Positions 15,589-24,918 are shown, counted from the first letter of the stretch. The stretch is DNA of 49,246 nt from a bacterium (GCA_021372615.1 JAJFUB010000037.1:1-49246); one strand, 5' to 3'. Numbers and translations are program-made. The notes: a model not told the origin generated them from the letters alone.

Positions 15589-16329
15589 ATGACCGAACCA
15601 CAGATGTCCCGTTCCGATGTGAAGAGGCTGGCACTCCTCCTGGCCGGTCTGGTCCTGACCGCCTCGATTGGCCTGGGCGCCCAGAGCGGCAAGGACATCC
15701 TGCGCCGGTCGCTGGACCTGAGCGCCGCCATCCAGGACTACTCGGCTGATGTGGTGGCCGTCATGAACCTGCCCGGGGTGCAGGTGCCCCGCCGCACGGC
15801 GAAGGTGTACTACAAGCGCCCCAACAAGGTCGCCATCAAGTCGCGGGGGGTCGTCATGATCCCCAAGCGGGCGCTGATGCCCGGCAACCTGGGGACGGAG
15901 ATCACGAAGGACACACAGGTGCAGATCGTCGGCAAGAGCACCGTGGGCGGGGCTGTTGTGTACGCTCTGAAGGTGATCCCGAACGAGCAGACGGCGCCCC
16001 CACCCACCCGGCGGCGGCCACCCGATCCGGACGAACCCGCTCCGCCCGCACGGGGGCACAGCCAGGAGCGTCTCTTGGTGTGGGTGCGGGGGGACCGCTA
16101 CACCGTCGAGCGCATGGAGGTCTACTCCGGCCAGCGCAAGGAGCTGTCCGTGGCGTGGACCTACCAGCTCATCAGCGGCCGGTTCTGGATGCCCCGGACC
16201 ATCGTCGCGCGCCTGAGCGAGTGGCGCCCCGACAAGGCAGGGCAGAGCGAGGGCACCGTGTCGGTGACCTTCAGCAATGTCCGCGCCAACACCGGCCTGT
16301 CCGACGACCTGTTCAAGGAGAAGAAGTAG
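15589..16329 (+). CDS. LolA/outer-membrane lipoprotein-sorting-like secreted protein (246 aa)
   Basis: A secreted protein resembling LolA-type (DUF4292/LolA-like) carriers. A signal peptide (VKRLALLLAGLVLTASIGLGAQ) follows the ATG at 15589, which has AAGG upstream. The longer open frame to 15457 is repeat DNA. The body has the alternating beta-strand pattern of the half-barrel lipoprotein carriers: IQDYSADVVAVMNLPG, YYKRPNKVAIKSRGVVMIPK and WMPRTIVARLSEW. A Pro/Arg-rich loop (PPPTRRRPPDPDEPAPPARG) interrupts the middle. The next gene starts 2 nt after its stop. Function as lipid or lipoprotein carrier is inferred from overall shape only. Confidence 0.6.
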   Translation: MTEPQMSRSDVKRLALLLAGLVLTASIGLGAQSGKDILRRSLDLSAAIQDYSADVVAVMNLPGVQVPRRTAKVYYKRPNKVAIKSRGVVMIPKRALMPGNLGTEITKDTQVQIVGKSTVGGAVVYALKVIPNEQTAPPPTRRRPPDPDEPAPPARGHSQERLLVWVRGDRYTVERMEVYSGQRKELSVAWTYQLISGRFWMPRTIVARLSEWRPDKAGQSEGTVSVTFSNVRANTGLSDDLFKEKK

Positions 16330-16331
16330 CC

Positions 16332-17183
16332 GTGTCACCGCGTGTGGCCCCGCCGGAGAGCCATGGCGGCCGCGTGGAGCGGGCGCTGTACTTCCGCTGC
16401 CGCCGAGGGGAAGCCGCGGCGCTGGCGACGCTCGCCTACCGTCTCATGGACCGCCTCTACACGGCGGCCTCGTTCGTGGCGCCCGATGAGGCTTCCGCCA
16501 CCACGGCGGTGGTCCTGGCCTGGGAGGACACGCTGGCGCTGTTGACGCGGCACCATGTGGGCGGGGGCCTGCGGGGCCGGGCCCTGGGGCGGCTGGGGCA
16601 GCGTCTGCTGGACTACGGCGATCGGGACGCCGTCCGCCGGGCCCTGCAGAACGCCGCCCACGAGGACGAGGAAGCGCTCCTGCCGATCCCGGATGAGACC
16701 GTCAAGCCGCTGGTGGACCTGGCCCAGCGCTACGCCCCCGGTATCGCCACGGCCTGGCAGGAGCGGCAGGCGCTGCGCCAGCGTGTGCTGCAGTCCGTGG
16801 GCGCGGCCGGGCTGCTGGTGCTCCTGTACGGTGGCTGGCTGTTCGTGGGCCCGGCGGTGACCGGGCAGGAGTTGCACCTGACCTGCCTGCAGCAACGCAT
16901 CGTGCGGCGCGAGCTGATCGAGAGCCTGCGCGACTTCGCGGCCACGCTGCCGGACCCGCAGGGCGCCGACCGCGCCCGGGCCCGGACACTCCAGCAGGCC
17001 TCGCTGGCCCTCGAGGAGATCGTCAACGCGTCGGGCCGCCAGTCTCTGCGCTATCTGAGCCAGCGTCTGGAACGCGAGGACCTGCCCGTACAGGTCGCAG
17101 AGATCGCCACCGAGTACGAGGGCGTCCCCCGGCAGGAGCTGATGCAGACCCAGCTTGTGCTGGAGGAAGTGCAGGGGTTGTAG
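16332..17183 (+). CDS. Single-pass membrane protein of unknown function (283 aa)
   Basis: Not recognised with confidence. The GTG start at 16332 lies 2 nt after the upstream stop. Residues 1-160 form a soluble helical domain whose start (RCRRGEAAALATLAYRLMDRLYTAASFV, then ASATTAVVLAWEDTLALL) faintly resembles sigma-70 region 2. A transmembrane segment follows (VLQSVGAAGLLVLLYGGWLFVG, about residues 153-175), then a ~100-residue Gln/Glu/Arg-rich extracytoplasmic helical region (RELIESLRDFAATLP). The layout recalls transmembrane regulators with an inactive sigma-like cytosolic part, but I see no clear -10-recognition helix. It is coupled to the LolA-like gene. Confidence 0.55.
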   Translation: MSPRVAPPESHGGRVERALYFRCRRGEAAALATLAYRLMDRLYTAASFVAPDEASATTAVVLAWEDTLALLTRHHVGGGLRGRALGRLGQRLLDYGDRDAVRRALQNAAHEDEEALLPIPDETVKPLVDLAQRYAPGIATAWQERQALRQRVLQSVGAAGLLVLLYGGWLFVGPAVTGQELHLTCLQQRIVRRELIESLRDFAATLPDPQGADRARARTLQQASLALEEIVNASGRQSLRYLSQRLEREDLPVQVAEIATEYEGVPRQELMQTQLVLEEVQGL

Positions 17184-17499
17184 GGGTGGGACGGCGGGAA
17201 CTGGAACGGCGGGAACGGTGAGGCGGGAACGATGAGGCGGGAACACGGGAACGGCAGGCATACGGCCTTTCTGAGTGGGGGTAGTGCGGGCTTCCAGCCC
17301 GCCCCAGGTGGGGCCGTGTGGCCTTGGCGGGCTGGAAGCCCGCACTACGGTCGAGGTGAGCACCGGAGGCACGAATCAGTGAGACCGGCGTGGCCGGTCT
17401 CCAGGCGGGGGCGGAAGCCCCCGTCACCCGCGGCCCCTCCTCCCCTCCCACTCGTTGGTCGGGGGCCGGAATCGCCGCCGCATCGCTGACGAGAAGACC
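17184..17499. other. 316-bp intergenic region made of repeats
   Basis: It holds an imperfect tandem array of GGCGGGAAC units (17189-17255) and then the 164-bp composite repeat (17271-17434). A C-rich stretch leads to the lipoprotein gene. I see no gene and no clear promoter here. Confidence 0.8.
17271..17434 (+). repeat. Composite ~165-bp repeat with a REPIN core (copy 1)
   Basis: The core is the 22-nt hairpin GTAGTGCGGGCTTCC... (17281-17302) and its exact inverted copy (17327-17348), 68 bp overall. Three further hairpins follow: CACCGGAGGC-type, GAGACCGGC/GCCGGTCTC and GGCGGGGGCGGAAGCCCCCG. The whole unit is about 90 % identical, by eye, to the inverted unit at 32343-32507, and both have a GGCGGGAAC array on the same outer side. 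Confidence 0.9.
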
Positions 17500-19200
17500 A
17501 TGAGACGACTAGCCACCATCCTTCCGGTAGCGTTGATGTTGGTGCTCCTGAGCGGCTGCATGAGCCGCACCGAGCGCCTGTTCCAGCGCGCCGAGATGTT
17601 CCTGAGCCAGGGGCAGCCCGAGCTGGCCGGCGCGGAGTACTATCGCCTGGCGGTCAAGTACCCCCGCTCCAGCTTCGCGCCCAATGCCCTCTATAAGCTC
17701 GCCTACCTGTACCGCGAGGAGTATGACGACCCGCCGAAGGCCATCCAGACTTACCGGGTGCTGGCAGAGCGTTACCCCGACTGCGCCTATGCCGACGAGG
17801 CGTGGCTGTGGATCCTGCAGATCCAGGGCGCGCAGCTCAAGGACATCGCGGGGATGCGCCAGACGCGCGACATCATTCGCCAGCGTTTCGCGGATGACGA
17901 GCGCGTGTGCGCCACGGCACAGGTGGAGTTCGCGCGGGCGCTGCTGAATGCCGGCCAACTCAGCGCCGCCGAGGCCGAGGCACGGGCCGTGACGGCGGGC
18001 TACCCGCGCCAGGAGCGGCAGTGCGCGGCCTCGCTGCTGGTCCTGGCCCGCATCCTGGAGAAGCGGGGCGGCAAGCAGTCCGACCAGGCGGTGCGCGCCT
18101 ATGAGCAGATCGTCAGCCGCTACCCCGACACCCCCAGCGCCGTCGAGGCCAAACGGGCCATCGGCTGGCTGTACTACGGGCTGCGCGGGCAGCAGATGAA
18201 GGCCGAGCAGCAAGCCAAGGCGCGGCTGGCGCGCGTGATCGGCAACATCCCGCCGGTGTCGGCCGAGAGCAGCCCGCGCTTGAAGCCCATGGCGTGCCTG
18301 AGCAGCCTCCTGGGCGCGCAGGGCGTGACCGCCCCGCCGGAGGCCTTGCTGGTTGCCTGCGGCGCCGCCTTCGACTTCTGGTTCGAGGCCGACCAGCCTG
18401 ATGCGCCCCGGCTGCGCCTGCCACGCAATGCACTCAGCGACGCCACCGAGCAGTATGGCTTCAGCGTCAATGTCAGCGCCGTCGCCTCGGCGGAGGCGAG
18501 CTTCGCGGGCCTGAGCGGGGCCATCGCGGCCGGGCATCCGGCCATGGTGCCGGTGACGAGCGGGGGGAACTGGTGGATCGTCGCCGGATACAAACCGGCC
18601 GAGGATCTTGTTTATGTTCTTGGTCCCGGACAACGGGCACCGCGAGCGATGGCCCGCACTGAGTTCCTCAGCCGCTGGGCGCGGAGCGCAGCCGGCCATG
18701 CGCGTTGCGTGACCGGGCCATACTTCCAGCTTTCCCTCGGCGGTCGGACTGCCGCCCCCGACCCGTCGGCCGTCGTCCGGGCCATGGCGCGGCGCGCCGG
18801 CGAGAACCGGTCGAGTGTGGCCAGTGGCTACGAGGCGTTGACCAACGCCCTGGCGACGCGGGCGGCGGACGCCACTGACGCCCAGCGCAGTCAACTGCGC
18901 ACGTGGGCTGAGCATCGCCTGCCCGAGATCCTGGCCGAGCGCCAGGCTATCGCCCGCTTCCTGGCGAACGCAGCCGCCGCCGTGCCGGACTTGAGCGAGA
19001 CGCTGCAGAGCGCCGCGCAGGGCTATGGTGAGGTGGCGGGGCTGGGCCAGCAGTTGCGCGAGCGGGTCCTGGCGCTGACGGCGCCGACCGCCGCCGAGGC
19101 CGCCGCGGACCAGGCCTGGCCCGAGGCCGCGGCCCTGGCCCGGCAGATGCAGGAAGCAGAGGAGCGCGCGCTGCAGCAGGTGGCGTCCCTGGCCCGCTAG
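17500..19200 (+). CDS. TPR lipoprotein fused to a BtrH/C39-like domain (566 aa)
   Basis: The ATG at 17500 gives a lipoprotein signal peptide (MRRLATILPVALMLVLLSGC) with the lipidated cysteine at Cys20. Residues ~25-240 are BamD/YbgF-like tetratricopeptide repeats (QGQPELAGAEYYRLAVKYPRS, KAIQTYRVLAERYPDCAYAD and AYEQIVSRYPDTPSAVEA). Residues ~260-410 look like a papain-fold domain of the BtrH N-terminal/C39 type: Cys266 in PMACLSSLLGAQGV, then CGAAFDFWFEAD, and AAGHPAMVPVTSGGNWWIVAGY, where the family often has a catalytic His. No matching His is obvious, so it may be inactive. The C-terminal ~140 residues are helical. It probably works at the cell envelope and heads a three-gene operon. Confidence 0.72.
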   Translation: MRRLATILPVALMLVLLSGCMSRTERLFQRAEMFLSQGQPELAGAEYYRLAVKYPRSSFAPNALYKLAYLYREEYDDPPKAIQTYRVLAERYPDCAYADEAWLWILQIQGAQLKDIAGMRQTRDIIRQRFADDERVCATAQVEFARALLNAGQLSAAEAEARAVTAGYPRQERQCAASLLVLARILEKRGGKQSDQAVRAYEQIVSRYPDTPSAVEAKRAIGWLYYGLRGQQMKAEQQAKARLARVIGNIPPVSAESSPRLKPMACLSSLLGAQGVTAPPEALLVACGAAFDFWFEADQPDAPRLRLPRNALSDATEQYGFSVNVSAVASAEASFAGLSGAIAAGHPAMVPVTSGGNWWIVAGYKPAEDLVYVLGPGQRAPRAMARTEFLSRWARSAAGHARCVTGPYFQLSLGGRTAAPDPSAVVRAMARRAGENRSSVASGYEALTNALATRAADATDAQRSQLRTWAEHRLPEILAERQAIARFLANAAAAVPDLSETLQSAAQGYGEVAGLGQQLRERVLALTAPTAAEAAADQAWPEAAALARQMQEAEERALQQVASLAR

Positions 19201-19214
19201 GTCTGCGAGCAACC

Positions 19215-20048
19215 ATGGAGTTCGATCGCACCACCCGACGGCGACTGTCGGCCCTGGGTCGCGAGGGTGTTGACCCGGCGGCCCCTCTCGTGACGTCTCC
19301 GTCCCGTCCGCCGGGCGTGCGCCTGGTCGGAGACCCCGAGGAACTCCACGGCGCGCTCGACGAGCTGCTGCCGGGGGTTGTCCGCGAGCTGGACGAGGGT
19401 GAACTCTACGAGCTGACCGTGCCGGTGGCCGCGCTGGGCGACTGGGCGGCCGAGGCGATCCGCACCTGGGAGCAGGCCGCGCGCGATGGCCGCTTCCCCG
19501 GGGCGGCCCATCCGGCGAGGAATGTGCCGCCCGAGCAGGTCGTCTTCTTCGATACGGAGACGACCGCACTCAGTAACGCGCCGCTCTTCCTGGTCGGGGC
19601 CCTGGCCCTGGGCGAGGAGGGGCCGGTCATTCGCCAACTGCTGGCCCGCGACTATGCCGAGGAGCGCGCGGTGCTGGCCGAGGCGCGGCGGCTGCTGCAC
19701 GCGGCCGACCTGGCCGTCAGCTACAATGGCAACAGCTTCGACCTGCCCTACCTGCGCGACCGGTTGCGTTACCATCGGCTCGGCCCGCTGCATGTGCGGG
19801 GCCATCTGGACCTGCTGCCGGTGGCGCGGCGGCGTCTGGGGCGGTCGCTGGGGAACTGCAAGCTGCAGACCCTCGAGCTACACCTGTGCCGCCGCCGGCG
19901 TGGCCATGACATCGCCGGGGAGCACATCCCGCAGGCCTACCATGACTTCGTGGCCGATGGCGACGCCTGGCAGATGCGGCGCATCATCGAGCACAACGCC
20001 TATGACATCGTGACGCTGGCCGAACTCTCCGCGCATTTGACCGACTGA
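19215..20048 (+). CDS. YprB-like DEDD-type 3'-5' exonuclease / RNase H-like protein (277 aa)
   Basis: A cytoplasmic nuclease of the ribonuclease H-like superfamily. The three exonuclease motifs are visible: VVFFDTETTALSNAPLFLVG (Exo I, D and E), AVSYNGNSFDLPYLRDRL (Exo II, with Asn-x-x-x-Asp) and HNAYDIVTLAELSAHL (Exo III, final Asp). The pattern matches Bacillus YprB and related RNase_H_2 proteins, where the domain is often followed by TPRs. This one ends after the nuclease domain. It starts 14 nt after the lipoprotein gene, so it is probably co-transcribed, though the roles differ. Substrate (DNA or RNA) cannot be told from sequence. Confidence 0.82.
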   Translation: MEFDRTTRRRLSALGREGVDPAAPLVTSPSRPPGVRLVGDPEELHGALDELLPGVVRELDEGELYELTVPVAALGDWAAEAIRTWEQAARDGRFPGAAHPARNVPPEQVVFFDTETTALSNAPLFLVGALALGEEGPVIRQLLARDYAEERAVLAEARRLLHAADLAVSYNGNSFDLPYLRDRLRYHRLGPLHVRGHLDLLPVARRRLGRSLGNCKLQTLELHLCRRRRGHDIAGEHIPQAYHDFVADGDAWQMRRIIEHNAYDIVTLAELSAHLTD

Positions 20049-20079
20049 GGGACCTGCCCCCGCGAAAGGACACCATATC

Positions 20080-21876
20080 GTGGACTCGATACCGCCCGGC
20101 GATGACCGGCGCCCGGAGGGCGAGACGCCCGAGCCGCAGGACAGCCGCGACCGGATAGACTGGGAAGAGGAGCCGCAGGAGGCAGCGCCCCCGCCGGGGG
20201 ATGAGACCCCGGACGGTGGCGAGGCCCTGCCGCCCTTCCCCCCTGCCGACGCGGACGAGGGCTCCGTATGGATGGACCCGGACTACGTCGAGCCGCTGCC
20301 GCCGCCGGCGCGCTCGTCGGGCGGTCTGCTGACGGGCGTCGTGGTCGGCGTCCTGGCCCTGTCGCTGATCGCGGCTACGCTGTGGGGCATCCGCGAGTAC
20401 CGGCAGCGGGCGATGGTGCTGAACGCCGCGCAGCAGGCGCTGGCGCTGATCTCGGCCGGGGCCCCGCCGGAGTTGGCCAAGGAGATGTCCGACATCCAGG
20501 CTTACCTGACCTCGGGCCAGGCCGACCAGGCCGCCCAGCGGCTGGAGACGCTGCGCGCGGCCATGGGCCAAAAGCAGCCCGGCGCCGCCGGGGCCGCCGG
20601 TGGCGGGGAAGCCATCCCCGAGACCGCTTACAGCGACCTTCCGCCCGATGCCGCGCAGTTCTTCCGCGCGCACCAGGACCTGTTCCGCAAGTTCCTGCTC
20701 ATGTGCGCCAAGGCCAGGGAGCTGAAGGCGCAGGGCAAGAACGTGGATGAGCTGCGCAAGGTGCGCGACCGCACCATCGAGGCCGCGCGCCTGGGCCAGC
20801 AGCCTGAGGTCGAGAAGTACATGCAGCAGATGTACGGGATGCTGCGCGGGGAGATGGGTGGCGCGGAGCGTGGCCCGCTGGGCAAGAAGGCCCAGCGCCT
20901 CAAGGCCGCCGTCGACCGCGCGGCCAAACGCGGTCGCGACGTGCGCGCCGTCTTCCCGCTGATGAAGAAGGCTGAGCAGGCTGCCGAGGCGGGCAACTTC
21001 GAGCAGGCCGAGAAATACATAGACCAGGCGCTGGCCGCGGTGCGCAGTGCGCCCCGCCGCAGTGGCCGCGGCGGCGGAGACTTCGCCCGACGCATGCGGA
21101 ACATGCGCCAGGGCCGCGCCAACCCGCTGGCCCCCTTTGCCCGCGTGCTCTTGGGCGTGATGGCCGCCGAGGAAGCCAACCTCAAGGCCGTCACCCAGGA
21201 TCTGCTGCAGATGCGGCAGTGGGTGCTGAGCGATACGCCCGAGAAGCCGGCCGAGCCCGAGGAACTCAGCCCGCTCATAGACCGCGCCCTGGGCGAGATG
21301 CAGACGATGTCGAACCGCCGCCAGGAGCTGGCCCGGACGATGCGCAGTCGGAACGCCAAGGGGCGGCCCGGCGGCGGCGCGTTGGCGCAACTGGCACGGC
21401 GCCAGCAACTCACGCCAGAGCAACGGCGCGAGATGTTCGCCCTCCTGCTGGAGCGCCTCACCCCCATTCTGGATGAGGCGCGCAAGCTGTCTGACGCGGA
21501 CTACCAGGCGCAGCGGCCGTCGCTGATCCGCAGCATCGTGGCGGCAGTGCTGGAGCGACCGCGCCCGAACACGGCCGTCGCCCCCCAGCCGGCGCCTCTG
21601 CCCACCGACCCCGAGCAGCGGGTCCGGGCCAAGATGCTGGAGGCCTCCAAGGTTCTCAAGCAGTGGGAGCTGCAGGGGAACGACACCGCGCCGGCCGAGG
21701 AGCTGTTCGCCAAAGCGCGCCAGGCTCTCTACGCCCGCGACTATGCGGAGGCGGAGAAGCTGGTGGACGAGGCACGGAAGCTGCTGGGGATGACCGAGGA
21801 GCCAGGGACTCAGGGGGCCACGGTGGGCGGGACGGGCGACAACGGCATCAAGCTGAACCTGCGTGCCCGGCCGTAG
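20080..21876 (+). CDS. Single-pass membrane protein with long Ala/Gln/Arg-rich helical domain, unknown function (598 aa)
   Basis: Not recognised. The GTG at 20080 has AAAGGA 10 nt upstream. The first ~78 residues are acidic and Pro-rich (REPEAT-like EGETPEPQDS and PPPGDETPDG), followed by one transmembrane segment (GGLLTGVVVGVLALSLIAAT). The rest is a long alpha-helical region rich in Ala, Gln, Arg and Lys, with recurring AAAL/QAEKYIDQALAAV and YAEAEKLVDEARKLLGM stretches that look like loose TPR or coiled-coil repeats. The internal similarity between FEQAEKYIDQAL and YAEAEKLVDEAR suggests duplication. It is the last gene of the operon and is followed by a strong hairpin. Confidence 0.6.
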   Translation: MDSIPPGDDRRPEGETPEPQDSRDRIDWEEEPQEAAPPPGDETPDGGEALPPFPPADADEGSVWMDPDYVEPLPPPARSSGGLLTGVVVGVLALSLIAATLWGIREYRQRAMVLNAAQQALALISAGAPPELAKEMSDIQAYLTSGQADQAAQRLETLRAAMGQKQPGAAGAAGGGEAIPETAYSDLPPDAAQFFRAHQDLFRKFLLMCAKARELKAQGKNVDELRKVRDRTIEAARLGQQPEVEKYMQQMYGMLRGEMGGAERGPLGKKAQRLKAAVDRAAKRGRDVRAVFPLMKKAEQAAEAGNFEQAEKYIDQALAAVRSAPRRSGRGGGDFARRMRNMRQGRANPLAPFARVLLGVMAAEEANLKAVTQDLLQMRQWVLSDTPEKPAEPEELSPLIDRALGEMQTMSNRRQELARTMRSRNAKGRPGGGALAQLARRQQLTPEQRREMFALLLERLTPILDEARKLSDADYQAQRPSLIRSIVAAVLERPRPNTAVAPQPAPLPTDPEQRVRAKMLEASKVLKQWELQGNDTAPAEELFAKARQALYARDYAEAEKLVDEARKLLGMTEEPGTQGATVGGTGDNGIKLNLRARP

Positions 21877-21903
21877 CGCCGGGGCCGCGTGATCGGACGG
21901 ATC

Positions 21904-21932
21904 GACAGGACAGGCCACTTGCCTGTCCTGTC
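21904..21932 (+). terminator. Perfect 12-bp hairpin, probable terminator
   Basis: GACAGGACAGGC (21904-21915), loop CACTT, then GCCTGTCCTGTC (21921-21932). It lies 28 nt after a stop codon. No U-tract follows, so termination may need another factor, or it may separate two transcripts only partly. Confidence 0.65.
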
Positions 21933-21999
21933 CGCGTTCTGGCGAAGGAGAACACGCCCTCGGCGGGAAGCATAGACCATGCTCTACCGGAGGTTCACC

Positions 22000-24918
22000 A
22001 TGCGCTGGTTCATCGCCCTGCTTGCCCTCGTGCTCGTGTCCCTGCCCTGCCTCGCGCAGGTCCAGCCGGTCGCCCTCATGAGCTATGACCGGGACTTCAG
22101 CGCCCAGTCGCCCACCGGCGCCATTGCCGGGACGCCGGAGGGCAAGCCGGAGTTGGCCCCCGGCAAGGTCGGCCAGGCCCTCCAGTGCGGCCCGAAGTTC
22201 GGCCATGTCCTCTACCCCACCAAGGGTGTCCTCAGTCGCGACTCGGGCACCGTGGAGATGTGGGTCTGCCCGGTGGACTGGCAGTCGGATGACGGCAAGT
22301 TCCACGTCTTCTTCGAGACCCGCGGACAGGGCGCTCTGTACCTGTACGAGTACTTCAGCACCGACCGCTTGCTGATGCTCACCTGCCCCGAAGTCGCCGG
22401 GCCGTATGCCTCCAGCCAGATCCCCACGGACTTCAAGCCCGGTGTGTGGCGTCACATCGCCGGCACCTGGTCGCGCCAGGGCGTGATGGTCTATCTGGAC
22501 GGGAAGCCGGCGGCGGCCTTGCCGGCCCTCGGCGACCTACCCACACAGCTTGGCGAGACCTTCCGCGTTGGCGACGAGCAGTGGCAGTTCCCCCGCGAGT
22601 CGTCCTCCCTCGTGGATGAGGTGCGCATCTACGACCGGGCGCTGACGCCCGCCCACATCGCGGCCCACGCCAAAGGTGACTTCAACTTCACCGTGCCGCT
22701 CAGCGCGCAGACCTGCCACGTGAGCGCGGATGTCAACCCCAAGGACTACACGGTCGCCGCCTGCCTGGACACCGGCGGGGCGGACGTGGCGGACGAGCAG
22801 CTCAAGGTCCGTCTCCGCCTGCTGCCCGCCGGACGGCAGCCTGTGCCGGTGGGACCGGTGCTGCCCGTGCAGGGCGGACAGGCGCGAGCGGTCCTGCCGT
22901 TCCCCTCGCGCGAGCCCGGCGACTATGACCTGATCGCCGAGGTCATGCCCGAGGGGGCTCCGGCTTTCCAGATCAAGCGGACCGTGACGATCCCGAAGAC
23001 CGACTGGCTGGGCAACAGGATCGGGCTGGAGGACAAGGTCCTGCCGCCCTGGACGCCGCTGCAGGCGAAGGGGACGGAGATCAGCATGTGGGGGCGGACG
23101 TACGCCTTCGGTGGCGGCCGCACGATGCTCCCGGCGGAGATCAGGACCGCCGGGGCACAGGTGCTGTCCCGGCCGGTGGCGCTGAACCTGGTCAGCGGCG
23201 GCAAGCCGGTGCCCTGGCAGACACAGCAGGTACGTCTGCTCAGCAGCAGCCCGACCAAGGCCGCCCTGGAGGCCAGCGCCTCCGCCAACGTGGGCGGTCG
23301 GTCGGTCCGCTTCCGCACCGCGATCACAGCTGAGTATGACGGCCTCCTGGTCTTTGAGATGGCGTGCGACAAGCTCAACGAGGCCCCGCTGGAGGGCCTG
23401 ACGCTGGAGATACCTGTCAGGGCGGAGAATGCGATCTACCGCCATCGCTATGGCCCCACGTGGATTCCGACCTCCGGTAACGTGCCGCCCGGCGAGGGCG
23501 TCGTGGACAAGACGAAGTGGGTGCCATTCGCGTGGCTCGGGGACAACGACCGGGGGCTGTTCTGGTTCACCGAGCATGACGCCGCCTGGGCCGACGGCCA
23601 GGCGGAGAACGCCATTGAGATCGTGCGGCAGGGGCAGGAGATCGTGCTGCGGCTGAACCTGCTCGGCAAGGGGCAGAAGCTGCCCGCGGACTGGAAGCTC
23701 GTGTTCGGGCTGCAGGCGACGCCGGTCAAGCCGATCCCGCGGGACTGGCGCAAGTGGCGCATGACAGGCGTCCTGGCCGGCAACAAGGTGACCGCCCGCC
23801 AGAATGTGCAGATCGTGTGGCCGCAGGCCAACAAGCAGGATTCGCTGGCGGCCTTCGGCTGGCCCGAGGCCGCCGACCCGAAGCTCTTTGCTGAGCACAT
23901 CAACGGCCTGCACGACCAGAAGCTCCTGGCCGTGCCCTACCTGTGCCTGACGTGGATCACCGACAGCACGCCCGAGTGGCAGTTCTTCCGGCCGGACTGG
24001 GACATGGGCGGCCGCGACTCGAGCATTCCGGAGGCCGGGTGGCGCCACGCCTTCGCCCTCGTCTCGCCCAACGGCAAGGGCTACCAGGACTTCATCATGT
24101 ACCGCACCAAGCAGTTCGTGGACCGCTACGGCATTGACGGGAGCTACCACGACCAGACCCACCCGTACATGTCCAACGCCGTGGCGACCGGGGTGGGCTA
24201 CAGGCGGGACGGCCTGCCCGTGCGGGGCACGCCGATCCTGGGCTACCGCGAGCTGTACCGGCGCAACTACGCCCTCTTCAAGGGGCTGGGCAAGCCCACG
24301 TTCCTGCAGGCCCACATGTCGGGCAAGATCACGATCCCGGTCCTGGCTTACGAGGACTCGTATCTGGATGGCGAGCACTTCCGCGGGGTCGTCAAGGACA
24401 GCTACCTGGATGTGATGACCCTCGACAGCTTCCGCTGTGAGTACATGGGCCGACAGTGGGGCATCATGCCCTTCTTCCTGCCCGAGTTCGACGAGGAGAA
24501 CCGGCCGAAGGTCGAGCCCACGCGCGGGCTGATGGCCCTGCTGATGATCCACGATGTGGCCGTCTGGCCCATCTGGTGCAACGGCCAGGTCGTGGACGTG
24601 GCCCTCAAGGCGCTCGACGACTTCGGCTGGGTGGACTCCACCTTCATCCCCTACTTCGACCCGAAGCCCCCGGCGGCGACGGACCTGCAGGATGTCTACG
24701 TCAGTGCCTACCAGAGGGCCGATCACTCGACGCTCCTGGTGGTCGCGAACCTCGGCCGCGAGAACCGCGAGGGGGCGGTGAAAGTGGACCTCGCGCGCCT
24801 GGGCCTCAAGACCGCAACGGCCGTGAGTTGGCCGGACCAGGCCGCGCTGCCGATGCCCAACGGCACACTGACGCTGGCGGTGCCGGGGCTCGGATATCGT
24901 CTCGTCGTCCTCAAGTAG
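22000..24918 (+). CDS. Secreted LamG plus GH123-like (DUF6067) glycoside hydrolase (972 aa)
   Basis: The ATG at 22000 has GGAGG 6 nt upstream and a signal peptide (MRWFIALLALVLVSLPCLAQ). A LamG/concanavalin-like domain covers about residues 30-230: GTVEMWVCPVDWQSDDG, HIAGTWSRQGVMVYLDGKP and LVDEVRIYDRALTPAHI are diagnostic. A beta-sandwich region follows, then the GH123/DUF6067 signature KWVPFAWLGDNDRGLFWFTE (around residue 505-525). A TIM-barrel region has RYGIDGSYHDQTHPYMS near residue 712 and LDSFRCEYMGRQWG, and a small C-terminal beta domain ends the protein. GH123 enzymes release N-acetylgalactosamine from glycolipids by substrate assistance, but the substrate here is inferred only from family resemblance. 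First gene of a three-gene operon. Confidence 0.82.
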   Translation: MRWFIALLALVLVSLPCLAQVQPVALMSYDRDFSAQSPTGAIAGTPEGKPELAPGKVGQALQCGPKFGHVLYPTKGVLSRDSGTVEMWVCPVDWQSDDGKFHVFFETRGQGALYLYEYFSTDRLLMLTCPEVAGPYASSQIPTDFKPGVWRHIAGTWSRQGVMVYLDGKPAAALPALGDLPTQLGETFRVGDEQWQFPRESSSLVDEVRIYDRALTPAHIAAHAKGDFNFTVPLSAQTCHVSADVNPKDYTVAACLDTGGADVADEQLKVRLRLLPAGRQPVPVGPVLPVQGGQARAVLPFPSREPGDYDLIAEVMPEGAPAFQIKRTVTIPKTDWLGNRIGLEDKVLPPWTPLQAKGTEISMWGRTYAFGGGRTMLPAEIRTAGAQVLSRPVALNLVSGGKPVPWQTQQVRLLSSSPTKAALEASASANVGGRSVRFRTAITAEYDGLLVFEMACDKLNEAPLEGLTLEIPVRAENAIYRHRYGPTWIPTSGNVPPGEGVVDKTKWVPFAWLGDNDRGLFWFTEHDAAWADGQAENAIEIVRQGQEIVLRLNLLGKGQKLPADWKLVFGLQATPVKPIPRDWRKWRMTGVLAGNKVTARQNVQIVWPQANKQDSLAAFGWPEAADPKLFAEHINGLHDQKLLAVPYLCLTWITDSTPEWQFFRPDWDMGGRDSSIPEAGWRHAFALVSPNGKGYQDFIMYRTKQFVDRYGIDGSYHDQTHPYMSNAVATGVGYRRDGLPVRGTPILGYRELYRRNYALFKGLGKPTFLQAHMSGKITIPVLAYEDSYLDGEHFRGVVKDSYLDVMTLDSFRCEYMGRQWGIMPFFLPEFDEENRPKVEPTRGLMALLMIHDVAVWPIWCNGQVVDVALKALDDFGWVDSTFIPYFDPKPPAATDLQDVYVSAYQRADHSTLLVVANLGRENREGAVKVDLARLGLKTATAVSWPDQAALPMPNGTLTLAVPGLGYRLVVLK

